Assembly: GCA_020626475.1 (NCBI GenBank)
Contig: JAHKZT010000014.1
Coordinates: forward strand, 1-13,595
DNA from: a bacterium
GTDB taxonomy: Bacteria; Patescibacteriota; Saccharimonadia; Saccharimonadales; Saccharimonadaceae
Direction: 5' to 3'
Length of the DNA stretch: 13,595 nt
Shown here: piece after piece, positions 12,077-13,595 of the stretch
Position numbering within the stretch: position 1 is the first letter of the stretch
How the letters are laid out: each line of letters begins with the position of its first letter
The notes under the pieces: generated by a model
The model's input: only the letters and a program-made list of their open reading frames with translations
The model's database searches: none
What the model was told of the DNA's origin: nothing
Translations under genes and position numbers: made by a program

Positions 12077-13595
12077 ATGGGCTTGTTCAAGAAAAAACAA
12101 ATAACCGAAGAAGAAGCGACTGTCTCGATGATGTCGTCTACCAATACTATGTCTGGCGACAATCTGAGCAATCTCGTTCTAAAATCAATCCGCGAAGGCG
12201 TCGTAATTGTTGGCGAAGACTATAACATTAAGCTAGCAAACCCAATGGCAAGCGTAATGCTCGGCCGTAGCACTGACGAGCTCGTTGGCTTGAATTTTGA
12301 TTCCGGCATTAATTTGATCGATAAATCTGGTAATCGTGTCACTGAAAACTTTAACCCAATCCTGAATTCGATTAAAACTGGTGAGGTTTCGGAGCGCCGC
12401 GATCTTAACATTTTGACCATCGGCAGCAATAAGACTACTCCTATTTCCCTAATCGTCGCGCCAACTGGACAAGCCGGCTCTAGCGTCGTCGTAACTTTCC
12501 GCGATATCGCAAAAGAGCTCGAAGAAGAGCGCGAGCGTACAGATTTTATTTCTACTGCTAGCCACGAGATGCGCACACCGGTTGCCAGTATCGAGGGTTA
12601 CCTCGGCCTTGCGATGAATCCTGCAACTGCCACCGTTGACGAGCGCGCAATGCAATATCTCAACAAGGCGCACGAATCATCACAGCACCTCGGCCGTCTA
12701 TTCCAAGATTTGCTTGATACAACGAAGCTCGATGACGGTAAGATTCGCACGCGCATGGAACCTGTTGAAATTGTTAGCGTCGTAAAAGAATACGCCGATG
12801 CGCAGATGCCAAATATTAAGGCAAAAGGGTTGAATTATCAGTTTGGCACCAATGATGCTGATAAACAGATTGGTGGCTTAAACATTTCGCAGGTTATCTA
12901 CGCCAGTATTGACCGCGATTTCCTGCAGGAGATCCTCAACAACCTTATTGAGAATGCAATCAAATACACACCTGCCGGCTGGATTACAGTCAATGTTAAG
13001 GCAGACGATTATAACGTTCAGATTATCGTAGAAGATACCGGCATTGGTATTCCGCGCGATGAAACGGAGCATATTTTCCAGAAGTTCTACCGCGTCGACA
13101 ACAGCGACACGCGCGAAATTGGCGGTACTGGCCTCGGCCTTGCGCTCGTCAAGCAGCGCGTCGAGTTGATGGGCGGCAAGATTTGGGTCGAAAGTGAGCA
13201 AGGTAAAGGTTCGCGCTTTATCGTAATGATGCCACGCCTTTCAAAAGAAGCTTACGATCAGCAAAGATTCCTATTCGAGAATCAGCAAAAAATGCAAGAG
13301 GCTTCCAAGTCTCACGAGCAAGCCGTTCAGGCGTTTATTGCTGGTGGCGCACCAACTGCTTCGATGGCTACCGCCCCTGTTTCTACGTCGGATCAGATTG
13401 CGGCCGCTGTCCAGCAAGCTATTACATCAGCTCCAACCACAGCAACTCCGCAGCCTGTCGCTCCGGCGCCTGCACCGGTTCCAGCTCCAGCACCAGCTCC
13501 AGCAGTACAGCCCACCGCCCCGACACCCGTTGTGTCAACGGCCACACCTGCGCCAGCACCGATTCCTACTCCAGCAGCACAGCCAGCAGCTGCGC
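12077..13595 (+). CDS. Soluble PAS-domain sensor histidine kinase with Ala/Pro-rich tail (3' end outside the window)
   Basis: Two-component sensor kinase: autophosphorylates a histidine and passes phosphate to a response regulator, not seen here. PAS-like sensing domain at about 30-145 ([15 protein letters not shown]). H-box with His163 ([10 protein letters not shown]). N-box with Asn293 ([11 protein letters not shown]). G1 D-T-G-I-G-I-P (320-326), F-box F-Q-K-F-Y-R-V-D and G2 G-G-T-G-L-G-L-A follow. No transmembrane segment or signal peptide is visible, so it should be cytosolic or peripheral. After the ATPase domain ends near 388, a helical stretch leads into at least 70 residues of Ala/Pro-rich low complexity still open at the window edge (506 codons seen). 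Start ATG 12077 has no ribosome site and lies 2 nt after the predicted +1. Confidence 0.9.
   Translation, partial: MGLFKKKQITEEEATVSMMSSTNTMSGDNLSNLVLKSIREGVVIVGEDYNIKLANPMASVMLGRSTDELVGLNFDSGINLIDKSGNRVTENFNPILNSIKTGEVSERRDLNILTIGSNKTTPISLIVAPTGQAGSSVVVTFRDIAKELEEERERTDFISTASHEMRTPVASIEGYLGLAMNPATATVDERAMQYLNKAHESSQHLGRLFQDLLDTTKLDDGKIRTRMEPVEIVSVVKEYADAQMPNIKAKGLNYQFGTNDADKQIGGLNISQVIYASIDRDFLQEILNNLIENAIKYTPAGWITVNVKADDYNVQIIVEDTGIGIPRDETEHIFQKFYRVDNSDTREIGGTGLGLALVKQRVELMGGKIWVESEQGKGSRFIVMMPRLSKEAYDQQRFLFENQQKMQEASKSHEQAVQAFIAGGAPTASMATAPVSTSDQIAAAVQQAITSAPTTATPQPVAPAPAPVPAPAPAPAVQPTAPTPVVSTATPAPAPIPTPAAQPAAA
13481..13504 (+). repeat. 12-bp tandem repeat in the kinase Ala/Pro tail
   Basis: CCAGCTCCAGCA repeated twice without a gap, encoding Pro-Ala units. 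It lies in a wider degenerate GCN/CCN tract from about 13430 to the end. In-frame repeats like this can change tail length by slippage without breaking the gene. Confidence 0.75.

Overview
The window reads as chromosome of a small-genome host-associated bacterium, most likely Patescibacteria/CPR and best matching Candidatus Saccharibacteria (TM7). This is inferred from the gene set: a type IV pilin, an EamA exporter, MscS, PH-domain membrane proteins, a SurA-like anchored protein, a LysM-CHAP peptidoglycan hydrolase, YqgF-MltG and a CPR-type 'baseplate J-like' membrane protein. No lineage marker was compared. UGA acts as an ordinary stop (mscS and the SpoU methylase end in TGA), which argues against the UGA-Gly lineages SR1 and Gracilibacteria. 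Both tRNA genes encode their CCA. No phage, transposase, CRISPR or toxin gene is seen.

Layout. 1-389: the end of a type IV pilin gene (+), then a two-way terminator. 429-2987: a minus-strand block of a PH-domain protein, a zinc-finger-less DnaJ with a CIRCE operator on its promoter, and an EamA transporter. 3013-3822: a divergent mscS, then a two-way terminator. 3849-4646: an isolated XRE-family regulator (-) whose promoter is overlaid by two copies of an 18-bp palindrome. 4647-5105: 459 bp without a protein gene, holding those operators, a terminator, a structured segment bounded by a duplicated tRNA 3' end, tRNA-Gly(CCC) (-) and two divergent promoters. 5106-5843: a SpoU RNA methyltransferase (+). 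5813-7433: a minus-strand run of tRNA-Arg(CCT), a PH-domain protein and a SurA/parvulin-like protein. 7463-8641: LysM-LysM-CHAP hydrolase (-). 8730-12029: a tightly coupled minus-strand operon of the baseplate-J-like protein, YqgF and MltG. 12077 to the end: a divergent soluble PAS histidine kinase, cut off by the window edge.

Most of the content is cell-envelope biology: pilus, wall cutting (MltG, CHAP), extracytoplasmic folding, tension release (MscS) and membrane proteins with surface domains. DnaJ with CIRCE supplies heat-shock control; YqgF, the SpoU enzyme and the tRNAs are housekeeping.

The strongest sequence-level signal is transcriptional. Eight genes have a -10 hexamer whose predicted +1 falls 0-4 nt before the start codon, so leaderless mRNAs look like the default. 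Shine-Dalgarno motifs appear on coupled downstream cistrons (mltG, the SurA-like gene) and on two genes with longer leaders (PH protein 1, the XRE regulator). The most unexplained region is 4690-4990: tandem operators next to a 19-bp tRNA-Gly 3'-end duplication that encloses a hairpin-rich 132-bp segment.
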